From contig JAFUOX010000026.1 in the NCBI GenBank assembly GCA_017481725.1, forward strand, positions 1 to 64,000: a stretch of DNA of 64,000 nucleotides, given 5' to 3'. The notes under the pieces were generated by a model. That model worked only from the letters and a program-made list of their open reading frames with translations. It searched no databases and was not told where the DNA came from. Both the position numbers and the translations under genes were made by a program. Of this stretch, positions 34,798 through 43,402 are shown in pieces. The first letter of the stretch is position 1; each line of letters opens with the position of its first letter. The DNA is from Kiritimatiellia bacterium (lineage in GTDB: Bacteria; Verrucomicrobiota; Kiritimatiellia; RFP12; UBA3636).

Positions 34798-36288
34798 ATG
34801 CTAGAGAAAACTTTTAATACTCGGATTGTGCACAAACATGATGTTGAGTCCAATTGGGATTCAACTGATTTCATCCCTAAGCAAGGCGAATTGATTATTT
34901 ATGATACTGATGCAACTTATGATTATGAGCGCTTTAAAATAGGCGATGGGCATTCTGTTGTAGGCGCATTGCCGTTTGTGAATGACGAGATTAGAAGTTT
35001 AATTGACGCTCTAGTGGGTGATGTACCAGTTTCTGAACAAATATCAACCGCGCTGACGGATGTAGCAAAAATAGATGACATACCTATTAAAGTTAGTCAA
35101 TTAGAAAACGATTCTAACTTTATCTCTGAGGAATATGCTGAAACTTTTTTTAAAAGATTAAGTTCAAATACAGTATTGGGATTTTATTGTATTGAAGATG
35201 TAACAGTTGTTGTTAATGATATTTCTACAACATATCCCGCAAACTCAAATGTTGAAATTAAGCTTTTAGAAGATGACGTATTTGAGATTGTTCCAACATC
35301 AGATAATTCTATTCTAACATTGACCGCATTCCCCGGTGCTTTAGGAACATATTATTCTTGGCTGGAAGGTGTTAAACAGTTTTCTAATATCTTGTTTGAT
35401 ATGAATGCAGAAGACATGTATACCAAGTGGAATCAAGGTAACCAGGGTGCGTATAAAGTGCAATTTGCACAATACTTAAACTGTATTTTCTGGAGTGATA
35501 ATCCATATATAAGTGAACTTTCTCAGAGAACAAACTATACGTTATATTACTCATCGCAATTACCATTATGTTATTCAACCATTCCAGATAATACATTTAA
35601 AGCGTTTTATTTGGCTTTTGGTGTAAATAGTGATCCCAACTGGGGAAATCCAGTATATCGAGAGAGCTTTGCGAAAGCAAATTGGGCCACTCAGGTATTT
35701 AGTTATTATGGTGCTAGAACGATTGGTATTTTCGGACATGACCATTCTGACTTCAATATTACGTTGCCAACGGATTGTAGAGGTTTAATGGCTGCGGCGA
35801 CTGCTATTGAAAATGCAGGTACATTTGATGCTATTAATACTACCACATTTGGTGCAAAATCTGGAAGCTGGCGCGACGCCTTTGGGCATTGTAGCTCTTT
35901 AAAAAACTTATACATAAAGAATCTTAAAGTTAATTTAAATGTATCATGGTCACCACTAAATTATGATTCTATTTATTTCATTATTTCTGAAGCCACAAAT
36001 ACAAATAAAATAACAATATCAGTTTCTTCGTATACATATAATTTATTAAATGCTTCCGATTTTGAGCTAGCCGCGAGTAAAAATATTAATATAGAATTAC
36101 TTACTACTAATTATATCGAAGATAAACGTTTAAGTGCCATTACGCTTACTGGTGATGGTTCTAAATTTTTGAGCAATAATGGCGTATATGAAATAATAAA
36201 AACAAGCCAATTAGAAAACGATAATGGTTTTATTGCTGAAAGCGATGAGTTTGTTATTGATTGCGGCACCGCCGCAGACGTTATGTAA
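34798..36288 (+). CDS. Fibre with Mtd-like N-terminus and unique receptor-binding tip
   Basis: This 496-residue fibre has an N-terminal domain (T-R-I-V-H-K-H-D-V-E-S-N-W; I-Y-D-T-D; K-I-G-D-G) shared with the genes at 36369 and 42632. A short linker with L-V-G-D-V-P-V-S-E-Q-I and Q-L-E-N-D-S-N-F-I leads to a ~330-residue globular region rich in aromatic residues and with few repeats, probably the specificity domain. S-Q-L-E-N-D-N-G-F-I returns near the end. The C-terminus is F-V-I-D-C-G-T-A-A-D-V-M, the shared motif. Confidence 0.65.
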   Translation: MLEKTFNTRIVHKHDVESNWDSTDFIPKQGELIIYDTDATYDYERFKIGDGHSVVGALPFVNDEIRSLIDALVGDVPVSEQISTALTDVAKIDDIPIKVSQLENDSNFISEEYAETFFKRLSSNTVLGFYCIEDVTVVVNDISTTYPANSNVEIKLLEDDVFEIVPTSDNSILTLTAFPGALGTYYSWLEGVKQFSNILFDMNAEDMYTKWNQGNQGAYKVQFAQYLNCIFWSDNPYISELSQRTNYTLYYSSQLPLCYSTIPDNTFKAFYLAFGVNSDPNWGNPVYRESFAKANWATQVFSYYGARTIGIFGHDHSDFNITLPTDCRGLMAAATAIENAGTFDAINTTTFGAKSGSWRDAFGHCSSLKNLYIKNLKVNLNVSWSPLNYDSIYFIISEATNTNKITISVSSYTYNLLNASDFELAASKNINIELLTTNYIEDKRLSAITLTGDGSKFLSNNGVYEIIKTSQLENDNGFIAESDEFVIDCGTAADVM

Positions 36289-36368
36289 TTGAAAAATAAG
36301 TGATTGCTGAAATGATGCAATTACTATACTCCAAAATTTGAAATTGATAATTTAAAGGAGGTAATCAA

Positions 36369-37757
36369 ATGGCCGATAAGACATTAAACACGCGTATTGT
36401 GCATAAACATGATACCGAGGCAAATTGGCTCAAGGCCGTGAATTTTATTCCAAAACAAGGTGAAATTATTGTTTATGATATTGATACGAATTACGACTAT
36501 GAGCGCATAAAGATTGGTGACGGAGAAACATTAGTTTCTGCATTACCTTTTATAGATGACGCGGTCAAAGACAGCATTGACGCTGTAGAAACTAGTGTTT
36601 CTAATTTAAATACTCTAGTCGGAGATACTGCGGTAGCTACGCAGATCAGTGACGCAATCGATAGCGTTACCCTGGCAAGTCTAGGTGTAACAGCAACCGC
36701 TGCCGAACTCAATAAGATGTATGGAGTCACCGCTACGACTGCTGAACTAAATTACGTTGATGGCGTAACTTCTAATATCCAAACTCAGCTTAATGCCAAG
36801 GCCGCATCTAATCACACTCATGATGCCGCTACCGCTTCTGCTGCAGGATTAATGTCGGCTGCTGATAAGAGTAAGCTGGACGCTATTACTGACAATGCCG
36901 ATGCTGTGTCTGTTACAAGGTCACTTACAAGCGGCACAAAAGTTGGTACTATTACGATTAACGGAACTGGCACAGACCTATATGCGCCAGCTGCGTATTC
37001 CCATCCAACCTATACCGCAATAAGTTCTGGATTATATAAAATCACCGTAGATGGAACTGGTCATGTGAGTGGGACTACTGCCGTTGCCAAATCTGACATT
37101 ACAGCTTTGGGAATTCCTGCGCAGGATACTACTTACTCTGCCGCAACTACATCTGCTGCTGGTCTTATGAGTGCTGCAGACAAGACAACACTGGATAACC
37201 TAGACACGCTTGTTGGCGACACAGCTGTTGCTACACAAATTAATAACGCAGTATCTACTAAAGCAGACATTGCGGCGGGTGTATACACGGTAACTGCTAC
37301 CAGTACAGATGGTGTTGCATACGTTGCAACTGTTCCTGGTATTACTGCGCTTGAAGCAGGCGTAAGTTTTATTATGGTACCTGGTGTAGTTAGCACAAGT
37401 ACATCACCAACGATTGACGTTAATGGACTTGGCGCAAAGGGTATTAAACGTAGACTGAGTAACCTAGCCACTGCGTTGCAAACCGGATACACTGTGAACT
37501 GGTTAACAGCCAATAAACCTTTTACACTAGTGTATGATGGAACTGCATGGGTCGTGGAAGGGTTGTCCAAACCTGTGTCTGCAGACCTATATGGCTCGGT
37601 TGCGGCGACAAAAGTTGGTGCTGGAACCTTTGCTGGGGCAGTCGTTGCAGGTGATTCTTACCAAACTCCCGCCACTTCGCTACTACGTAATAGCAAGCTT
37701 GTCACAGCAGATACCACTCCCACCAATAACGGCGAAATCTGTTGGACTTACGAGTAA
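36369..37757 (+). CDS. Fibre with Mtd-like N-terminus and conserved C-terminal module
   Basis: This 462-residue fibre has an N-terminal domain as at 34798. Next come S-A-A-G-L-M-S-A-A-D-K repeats (two copies) and two L-V-G-D-T-A-V-A-T-Q-I motifs. The C-terminal module (V-N-G-L-G-A-K-G-I-K-R-R-L, then W-V-V-E-G-L-S-K-P) is also present in the 42632 gene. The A-G-L-M-S-A-A-D-K element is common in trimeric phage fibres. Confidence 0.65.
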   Translation: MADKTLNTRIVHKHDTEANWLKAVNFIPKQGEIIVYDIDTNYDYERIKIGDGETLVSALPFIDDAVKDSIDAVETSVSNLNTLVGDTAVATQISDAIDSVTLASLGVTATAAELNKMYGVTATTAELNYVDGVTSNIQTQLNAKAASNHTHDAATASAAGLMSAADKSKLDAITDNADAVSVTRSLTSGTKVGTITINGTGTDLYAPAAYSHPTYTAISSGLYKITVDGTGHVSGTTAVAKSDITALGIPAQDTTYSAATTSAAGLMSAADKTTLDNLDTLVGDTAVATQINNAVSTKADIAAGVYTVTATSTDGVAYVATVPGITALEAGVSFIMVPGVVSTSTSPTIDVNGLGAKGIKRRLSNLATALQTGYTVNWLTANKPFTLVYDGTAWVVEGLSKPVSADLYGSVAATKVGAGTFAGAVVAGDSYQTPATSLLRNSKLVTADTTPTNNGEICWTYE

Positions 37758-37769
37758 GGAGGTTGTTCT

Positions 37770-40688
37770 ATGGCTCATAAAACTTTAATTGGTGGAACAG
37801 CCTATGATATTACTGGCGGAAAATGTTTAGTAAGCGGAACGACTTATAATATAAAAAAGGGTAAGACGTTGGTTAGTGGAACAGGGTATGATATAAACTT
37901 TGAACCGAGTATGGTAGCATTATTGTATAATACGGGAGATTTTGCTTTTCAATATAGCGATGATGTTGAAACAGGGAAGACACTGGTAAAAAGTTATACT
38001 ATCTCTGAAAGCTCTAGCTATTCTAATTATAACGAGTTGCCGTGGAATGCTAAACGAGGTAATATTAAAAATGTTTATTGTAACGAAGAAATTGCTCCAA
38101 TCAGTATGGGGGCTTGGTTTATGTGTAGTGGTAATCTACAAACTATTAACTATTCTAATTTGTCAGATTATCGTTTGATAAATATACGCAATACATTTTA
38201 TCAGTGCTATAATTTAACTGGTTCTCCAGTTTGTGGGAATAATGTTGTGGATATGGGTTATACCTATGCTTATTGTCGTAACTTAACCGGTTCTCCAGTT
38301 TGTGGAGACAAAGTGATTGATATGAGTAGCGCATATAACAATTGTCAAAATCTAACAGGCTCTCCTGTTTGTGGTAACAATGTTATAAATATGCATGGTG
38401 CATATTCTAGTTGTCGTAATCTAACTGGTTCTCCAGTTTGTGGAGATAATGTAGTTAATATGCGTGGCGCATATGCTGATTGCAATAATATTACTGGATA
38501 TCCTGCATGTGGCAATAATGTAACGGATATGAGTTTCACATATGATTCTTGCCGCAATCTAACTGGTTCTCCAGTTTGCGGGAATAATGTTAGTAGTATG
38601 ACCTATGCCTATTATAATTGTCATAACCTAACTGGTACTCCAGTTTGTGGAGACAATGTGACAAATATGCGTGGCGCATATTGTTATTGTTACAATCTAA
38701 CTGGTTCTCCTGTATGTGGCAATAACGTGATTGATATGCGTAACGCATATGCTTATTGCCGTAATCTTACTGGTTCTCCAGTTTGTGGAGATAAAGTAAT
38801 TGATATGAGCAATGCATATTATTGGTGTAACAGGCTTACAGGTTCCCCCGTTTGTGGAGATAATGTTACGAATATGAGTAGCGCATATTTTAATTGTAAA
38901 AACTTAACTGGTTCTCCTGTATGCGGCAGCAATGTGGTTGATATGAGCCATGCATATAACTATTGTTCGAACTTAACAGACTCTCCTGTATGCGGTAATA
39001 ATGTAACTAATATGAGGCATGTATATTATTACTGTAGAAACCTAACAGGTTCTCCAGTTTGTGGTGATAATGTTACAGACATGAGCGGTGCTTATTCTGG
39101 ATGTAACAGGCTTACTGGTTCTCCAGTTTGTGGGAATAATGTAACGGATATGAGTAGTGCATATGTATCTTGTCATAATCTAGCTGGCTCTCCAGTTTGT
39201 GGAGATAATGTTACGAATATGGCCGACACATATTATAATTGTTATAACCTTACAGGCACTCCAGTTTGCGGAAATAATGTTACGAATATGAGTAGTGCAT
39301 ATGAATCTTGCCGCAATCTTACTGGCTCTCCTGTTTGTGGAAATAATGTTACAAACATACAAAATGCATATTATAGTTGTGTCAATCTAACTGGCTCTCC
39401 AGCTTGTGGGGATAATGTTATAAATATGGTTAATGCTTATTATAATTGCTATAACCTTACAGGCACTCCAGTTTGCGGAAATAATGTTAGTGATATGTCT
39501 ATGTCATATTACAATTGTAGAAAACTTACAGGTTCTCCTGTTTGTGGAAATAATGTTACAAACATACAAAATGCATATTATAGTTGTACCAATATAACTG
39601 GTTCTCCAATTTGTGGAGATAATGTTATAAATATGAGTAGCGCTTATTATTGGTGTCATAATCTTACTGGCTCACCTGTTTGTGGCGAGAATGTTGTGGA
39701 TATGTATAGGACTTATATACATTGCTACAATATAAAAGGTTCTCCAGTTTGTGGTAATAATGTTACGAATATGGGTAGCGCTTATTATAATTGTTATAAC
39801 CTTACAGGTTATCCTGTTTGTGGTGATAATGTTACGGATATGAGTGGTACTTATTATAACTGTTTTAATCTAACAGGTACTCCAGTTTGTGGCGAGAATG
39901 TTGTGGATATGTCAAGTGCATATGTTAACTGTTTTAATCTAACTGGTACTCCAGTTTGCGGGAATAATGTTAGTAGTATGACCTATGCCTATTATAATTG
40001 TCATAACCTAACTGGTACTCCAGTTTGCGGGAATAATGTTAGTAGTATGACCTATGCCTATTATAATTGTCGAAACCTAACCGGCTCTTCTGTTTGTGGA
40101 GATAATGTTACAAATATGTATCGTGCGTATCGCGACTGTCAAAATCTAACTGGTTCTCCAGTTTGTGGTGATAATGTTACGAATATGGGTGGCGCTTATT
40201 ATAATTGTCGTAACCTAACTGGTTCTCCTGTTTGTGGTGATAATGTTACGGATATGTCTTTTGCGTATAACTATTGCCGCAATCTTACTGGCTCTCCAGT
40301 ATGTGGCAATAATGTTACAAACTTTAAAGCCACATATCAACATTGTCATAATATAACTGGCTCTCCAGCTTGTGGAAGTAAAGTCAAAGACATGTCTTAT
40401 GCCTATTTTAATTGCAAAAATTTATCTGGCAACGCTTATTTTTACTCGCCTTCTGTTAGTAATGCAAAATGTTGCTTCGGTAGTAAGGACAATGCAAAAC
40501 GTTTAAATATTTATGTTCAGAGTGGTACAACAACAAATACTACGGTTCATTACGCTAATACAAATTCTCTCGTAAATGTAGCAATTACATGGACTAACGC
40601 AGGAACATATCAATACAATACTGCCTATAACATCTACATTTACCCCGTTGCAAACGTAGCCGCAGCTCGTGAAGCAAACGGCGATTAA
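37770..40688 (+). CDS. BspA/DUF285-like repeat adhesin with 32 Cys-containing repeats
   Basis: This 972-residue protein begins with three 14-residue units (K-T-L-I-G-G-T-A-Y-D-I type), a known phage tail element. A ~100-residue cap follows, then 32 tandem 23-residue repeats of the form N-L-T-G-S-P-V-C-G-N-N-V-T-N-M-S-S-A-Y. Each repeat carries one Cys in P-V-C-G and one near its end. The pattern resembles BspA-like leucine-rich solenoids. Two Cys columns would stack along the rod. A ~90-residue C-terminal cap ends in N-V-A-A-A-R-E-A-N-G-D. A host-binding adhesin is likely. Several repeats are identical at DNA level, so the number may vary between isolates. Confidence 0.75.
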   Translation: MAHKTLIGGTAYDITGGKCLVSGTTYNIKKGKTLVSGTGYDINFEPSMVALLYNTGDFAFQYSDDVETGKTLVKSYTISESSSYSNYNELPWNAKRGNIKNVYCNEEIAPISMGAWFMCSGNLQTINYSNLSDYRLINIRNTFYQCYNLTGSPVCGNNVVDMGYTYAYCRNLTGSPVCGDKVIDMSSAYNNCQNLTGSPVCGNNVINMHGAYSSCRNLTGSPVCGDNVVNMRGAYADCNNITGYPACGNNVTDMSFTYDSCRNLTGSPVCGNNVSSMTYAYYNCHNLTGTPVCGDNVTNMRGAYCYCYNLTGSPVCGNNVIDMRNAYAYCRNLTGSPVCGDKVIDMSNAYYWCNRLTGSPVCGDNVTNMSSAYFNCKNLTGSPVCGSNVVDMSHAYNYCSNLTDSPVCGNNVTNMRHVYYYCRNLTGSPVCGDNVTDMSGAYSGCNRLTGSPVCGNNVTDMSSAYVSCHNLAGSPVCGDNVTNMADTYYNCYNLTGTPVCGNNVTNMSSAYESCRNLTGSPVCGNNVTNIQNAYYSCVNLTGSPACGDNVINMVNAYYNCYNLTGTPVCGNNVSDMSMSYYNCRKLTGSPVCGNNVTNIQNAYYSCTNITGSPICGDNVINMSSAYYWCHNLTGSPVCGENVVDMYRTYIHCYNIKGSPVCGNNVTNMGSAYYNCYNLTGYPVCGDNVTDMSGTYYNCFNLTGTPVCGENVVDMSSAYVNCFNLTGTPVCGNNVSSMTYAYYNCHNLTGTPVCGNNVSSMTYAYYNCRNLTGSSVCGDNVTNMYRAYRDCQNLTGSPVCGDNVTNMGGAYYNCRNLTGSPVCGDNVTDMSFAYNYCRNLTGSPVCGNNVTNFKATYQHCHNITGSPACGSKVKDMSYAYFNCKNLSGNAYFYSPSVSNAKCCFGSKDNAKRLNIYVQSGTTTNTTVHYANTNSLVNVAITWTNAGTYQYNTAYNIYIYPVANVAAAREANGD
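38211..40418 (+). repeat. 32 tandem 69-base coding repeats
   Basis: The 69-base units encode the Cys-containing solenoid. Two neighbouring units (about 39948-40085) are nearly identical to each other and to one near 38567, evidence of recent duplication. There are no unique spacers, so this is not a CRISPR array. Confidence 0.85.
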
Positions 40689-40716
40689 TCTAAATGAATA
40701 AAGGAGTAAAAGGAAT

Positions 40717-41778
40717 ATGAATAAAAAATACAATCGTAAAATCGACGTAATCATCCCGGCTTATAATGTGCCGGACGAAATCCTCTTCCGTTGTCTTGCC
40801 AGCATCGCTTGCCAAGATATCGTGAAAGAACTTGAAGTAACCATCGTGGATGATGCTTCTACGAAACAGAACTACGCAGCCGTAGCGAAGAATTTTAATA
40901 GTATCATGAAAATCAATATTCTTCGCTACGAAACCAATGGCGGCCCAGGTGTGGCTCGTCAGTATGGCATTGACCATACCAATAATGGTTATATGACCTT
41001 TATTGATGCGGACGATACTTTTAATGGCGCTTTTGCCATGAAGGCCCTGCGTAACGGTATTGAAATGAATAATGGTCTCTTCCAGATGTGTGTAGGCGTA
41101 TTCGACGAGGTGCATGAAACTATGCTACCCGAAGGAACCGTAGGTCCAATCCTAATGGACCACCAGCAAGATATGGTCTGGATGTTTGGCAAGCTCTATC
41201 GCCGCAGTTTTATCGACAAATACAACATCCACTTCCACGAATCTTCCCGCGCCAATGAAGATAACGGTTTCAACACTATGGCTCGTCTATGCATGAATGA
41301 CCGCGAGCAGATCAATTTCATTCCGGCGCACGTTTACTACTGGCATGAGAACATCAATAGTATTACTCGCGCAAATGACTGCCAGTATAGCTACGGTAGC
41401 TCTGAACGCGATAGCTTCTACGGTTACGTCGAGAATATGATTTTTGCGGTAAAGGAAGCAAAGAAGCGCAACCCCTACAATGGCTTCATTACCATGTGGG
41501 CAGTAAGTTGTATGCTACATATTTATGAGTACTATATTGAATGTGTTGTCCGAGCACCTGAACATGCGCCCGGCAATTTTGAATGGTGTAAGCGTTATTA
41601 TCGTGAGGTATATCGCGAACTGGAAGATAACATTTCTGACGAAATCCTAGCGCAGCACTATAATGACACTATGAGAAATGCCTATATGGGGGATAAGATG
41701 AATGGTATCATCCCTTGCATGGGCATTTTTGAATTCCTAAATAAATTAAAAGCAGAAACTAAGGAGGTTGAAGAATAA
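40717..41778 (+). CDS. Family 2 glycosyltransferase
   Basis: This 353-residue GT-A fold enzyme has an N-terminal motif I-D-V-I-I-P-A-Y-N-V, V-D-D-A-S for nucleotide binding, G-G-P-G-V-A-R-Q, and the metal-binding D-x-D in T-F-I-D-A-D-D. A later acidic motif R-A-N-E-D-N-G-F fits a catalytic base. It transfers a sugar from a nucleotide sugar to an unknown acceptor. It lies in the fibre island, right after the solenoid adhesin and coupled (TAATG) to the next gene, so fibre glycosylation is a plausible role; modification of host surface sugars is an alternative. No membrane segment is seen. Confidence 0.8.
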   Translation: MNKKYNRKIDVIIPAYNVPDEILFRCLASIACQDIVKELEVTIVDDASTKQNYAAVAKNFNSIMKINILRYETNGGPGVARQYGIDHTNNGYMTFIDADDTFNGAFAMKALRNGIEMNNGLFQMCVGVFDEVHETMLPEGTVGPILMDHQQDMVWMFGKLYRRSFIDKYNIHFHESSRANEDNGFNTMARLCMNDREQINFIPAHVYYWHENINSITRANDCQYSYGSSERDSFYGYVENMIFAVKEAKKRNPYNGFITMWAVSCMLHIYEYYIECVVRAPEHAPGNFEWCKRYYREVYRELEDNISDEILAQHYNDTMRNAYMGDKMNGIIPCMGIFEFLNKLKAETKEVEE

Positions 41779-42146
41779 TGGCAACTTATGTTGAAATTAA
41801 TGGCAACCAGTATCCTGCCGTTATTACTGGCAGACTAAATGACAAGGACTGGGGCAACCGCGAGAGTAAGGCCATCAAAGTTGAGATGGCTTATGCTGAT
41901 GTTCTAGCCATGTTCGTAAACGATATCGACTGGAATATTGTCCAGGATGTAGAAACTTATCGTGACGTCGAAGACGAAGAAGGAAATGTAATCTCCACGG
42001 AAATGGTCATGGAACAAGAGGTATATGACAACAGCGATTATTGTATCGCTGGTCCAATTGTTGACCATCGTGACGGCTATGTTACCGTTAAGATGGGTAA
42101 ACCTACTGCCGCCGAACTATTGGCAATGCTTGAGGAGGTGCTGTAA
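41778..42146 (+). CDS. Hypothetical fibre-island protein
   Basis: This is a 122-residue protein translationally coupled to the glycosyltransferase by TAATG. The N-terminal part is beta-rich (Y-V-E-I-N-G-N-Q-Y-P-A-V-I-T-G), the middle is acidic, and the C-terminus is a short helix. I recall similar short proteins next to fibre genes in gut phages, without a known role. Confidence 0.55.
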   Translation: MATYVEINGNQYPAVITGRLNDKDWGNRESKAIKVEMAYADVLAMFVNDIDWNIVQDVETYRDVEDEEGNVISTEMVMEQEVYDNSDYCIAGPIVDHRDGYVTVKMGKPTAAELLAMLEEVL

Positions 42147-42147
42147 T

Positions 42148-42549
42148 ATGATGACTGTATCTAAGACACGCGCAATTGTTGATGCTCTTGTTAAACTAAG
42201 AGGTATGGCTACTGACGAACAGGCATATGAAGTACCCGTGCTATATCCTGAGTGGAAAGATGGCGTTGCCTACGAGGCTGGCGATAGAGTGCTTTATAAC
42301 GATGTACTGTATAAGGTACTAACCGCTCATACTTCTCAGGCAGAGTGGACTCCTGATGTGGCCGCAAGCCTATTCGCAAAGGTTCTAATTGTTGATCCCA
42401 ATGTTGTTCCTGAGTGGGAGCAGCCTGATAGCACTAACCCCTATATGACTGGTGATAAGGTGACTTACAACGGCAAGACCTATGTGTCCACTGTGGACAA
42501 TAATGTCTGGGCCCCAGATGCATATGGCTGGAGTGAAGTAGCTGAATAA
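42148..42549 (+). CDS. Protein with two CBM5/12-like carbohydrate-binding modules
   Basis: This is a 133-residue protein. After a ~30-residue helical lead, residues ~35-85 (W-K-D-G-V-A-Y-E-A-G-D-R-V, then Y-K-V-L-T-A-H-T-S-Q) and ~90-130 (Y-M-T-G-D-K-V-T-Y-N-G-K-T-Y) each match the chitin-binding CBM5/12 pattern, with aromatic residues placed for sugar stacking. It probably binds a host surface glycan. The start is the ATG at 42148 after GAGGAGGTG; the longer open frame upstream lies inside the preceding gene. Confidence 0.75.
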   Translation: MMTVSKTRAIVDALVKLRGMATDEQAYEVPVLYPEWKDGVAYEAGDRVLYNDVLYKVLTAHTSQAEWTPDVAASLFAKVLIVDPNVVPEWEQPDSTNPYMTGDKVTYNGKTYVSTVDNNVWAPDAYGWSEVAE

Positions 42550-42561
42550 ATTATTTTAAAA

Positions 42562-42590
42562 GGGAGGCCTGAAATGACGGCCTCTCTTTT
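42562..42590 (+). terminator. Intrinsic terminator after CBM gene
   Basis: GAGGCC (42564-42569) and GGCCTC (42579-42584) form a stem around a nine-base loop, followed by TCTTTTC. Confidence 0.75.
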
Positions 42591-42631
42591 CTCTACAATT
42601 TTGAAAGGACAAATTGGAAGGAGACAGTACA

Positions 42632-43402
42632 ATGGCTGAAAAGACATTTAACTCTCGCACAGTACATAAACATGACATTGAGGCTAATTGGAATAGAGCA
42701 ACTTTTATCCCAAATCAGGGAGAAATAATCGTTTATGATATTGATGCGAGTCACGATTATGAAAGATTTAAAATTGGTGATGGTGTAAGAAACATAGGCG
42801 CTCTGCCGTTTGCAAACGGAGTGTCTCAAAGCTACGTTGACACGGAAATTGCCACACTATCTGGTGATATCAGTGCCGTTAGTGAACTTGTAGGTGATAC
42901 TGCGGTTTCGACGCAGATTAGTGATGCTGTAGCCGCTACAGGTCTGCACGCCGTAACTGCAAATAGTAGTGACGGCCTTGTATATACAGCTGATGTTCCC
43001 GGAATTACAAGCCTAACTGCCGGTGCCAGATTTATAATGATTCCTGGCTGTGTAAGTGCCAGTACAACACCAACACTTGATGTTAATGGACTGGGTGCTA
43101 AGTATATTAGGCGTAGATTGAGTAATCTTGCTACTGCGCAACAACCAGGGTATACTACAAACTGGCTTACAGCTGGTAGTGCATTCACGCTTACGTATGA
43201 CGGCACTGCCTGGATCGTTGAGGGCCTAACAAAGCCGGTTTCCGCAGACCTGTATGGCACGCTGTCTGTGTCTAAAGGCGGTACGGGTGCAACAACCGCT
43301 GAGGCCGCAAGAGAAAACCTGCTCATTGTAGTCTCCTCTGATGAACCCACATCTCCTACGACTGGAACGTTGTGGTTCCAGATTTCAGGCGGTGAGAGCT
43401 AA
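42632..43402 (+). CDS. Fibre with Mtd-like N-terminus, paralogue of 36369
   Basis: This 256-residue protein starts at the ATG at 42632 (GGAAGGAG before it); the in-frame ATG at 42614 lacks a site. The N-terminal domain (H-K-H-D-I-E-A-N-W; K-I-G-D-G), one L-V-G-D-T-A-V-S-T-Q-I motif and the C-terminal V-N-G-L-G-A-K-Y module are shared with the 36369 gene, but the A-D-K repeats between them are missing. It ends S-K-G-G-T-G-A-T-T-A-E-A-A then W-F-Q-I-S-G-G-E-S, another fibre-type ending. It is coupled to the next gene by TAATG. Confidence 0.65.
   Translation: MAEKTFNSRTVHKHDIEANWNRATFIPNQGEIIVYDIDASHDYERFKIGDGVRNIGALPFANGVSQSYVDTEIATLSGDISAVSELVGDTAVSTQISDAVAATGLHAVTANSSDGLVYTADVPGITSLTAGARFIMIPGCVSASTTPTLDVNGLGAKYIRRRLSNLATAQQPGYTTNWLTAGSAFTLTYDGTAWIVEGLTKPVSADLYGTLSVSKGGTGATTAEAARENLLIVVSSDEPTSPTTGTLWFQISGGES

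Noticed and set aside
38211-40418. CRISPR array
   Set aside because: The periodic 69-base units are in-frame coding repeats without unique spacers.
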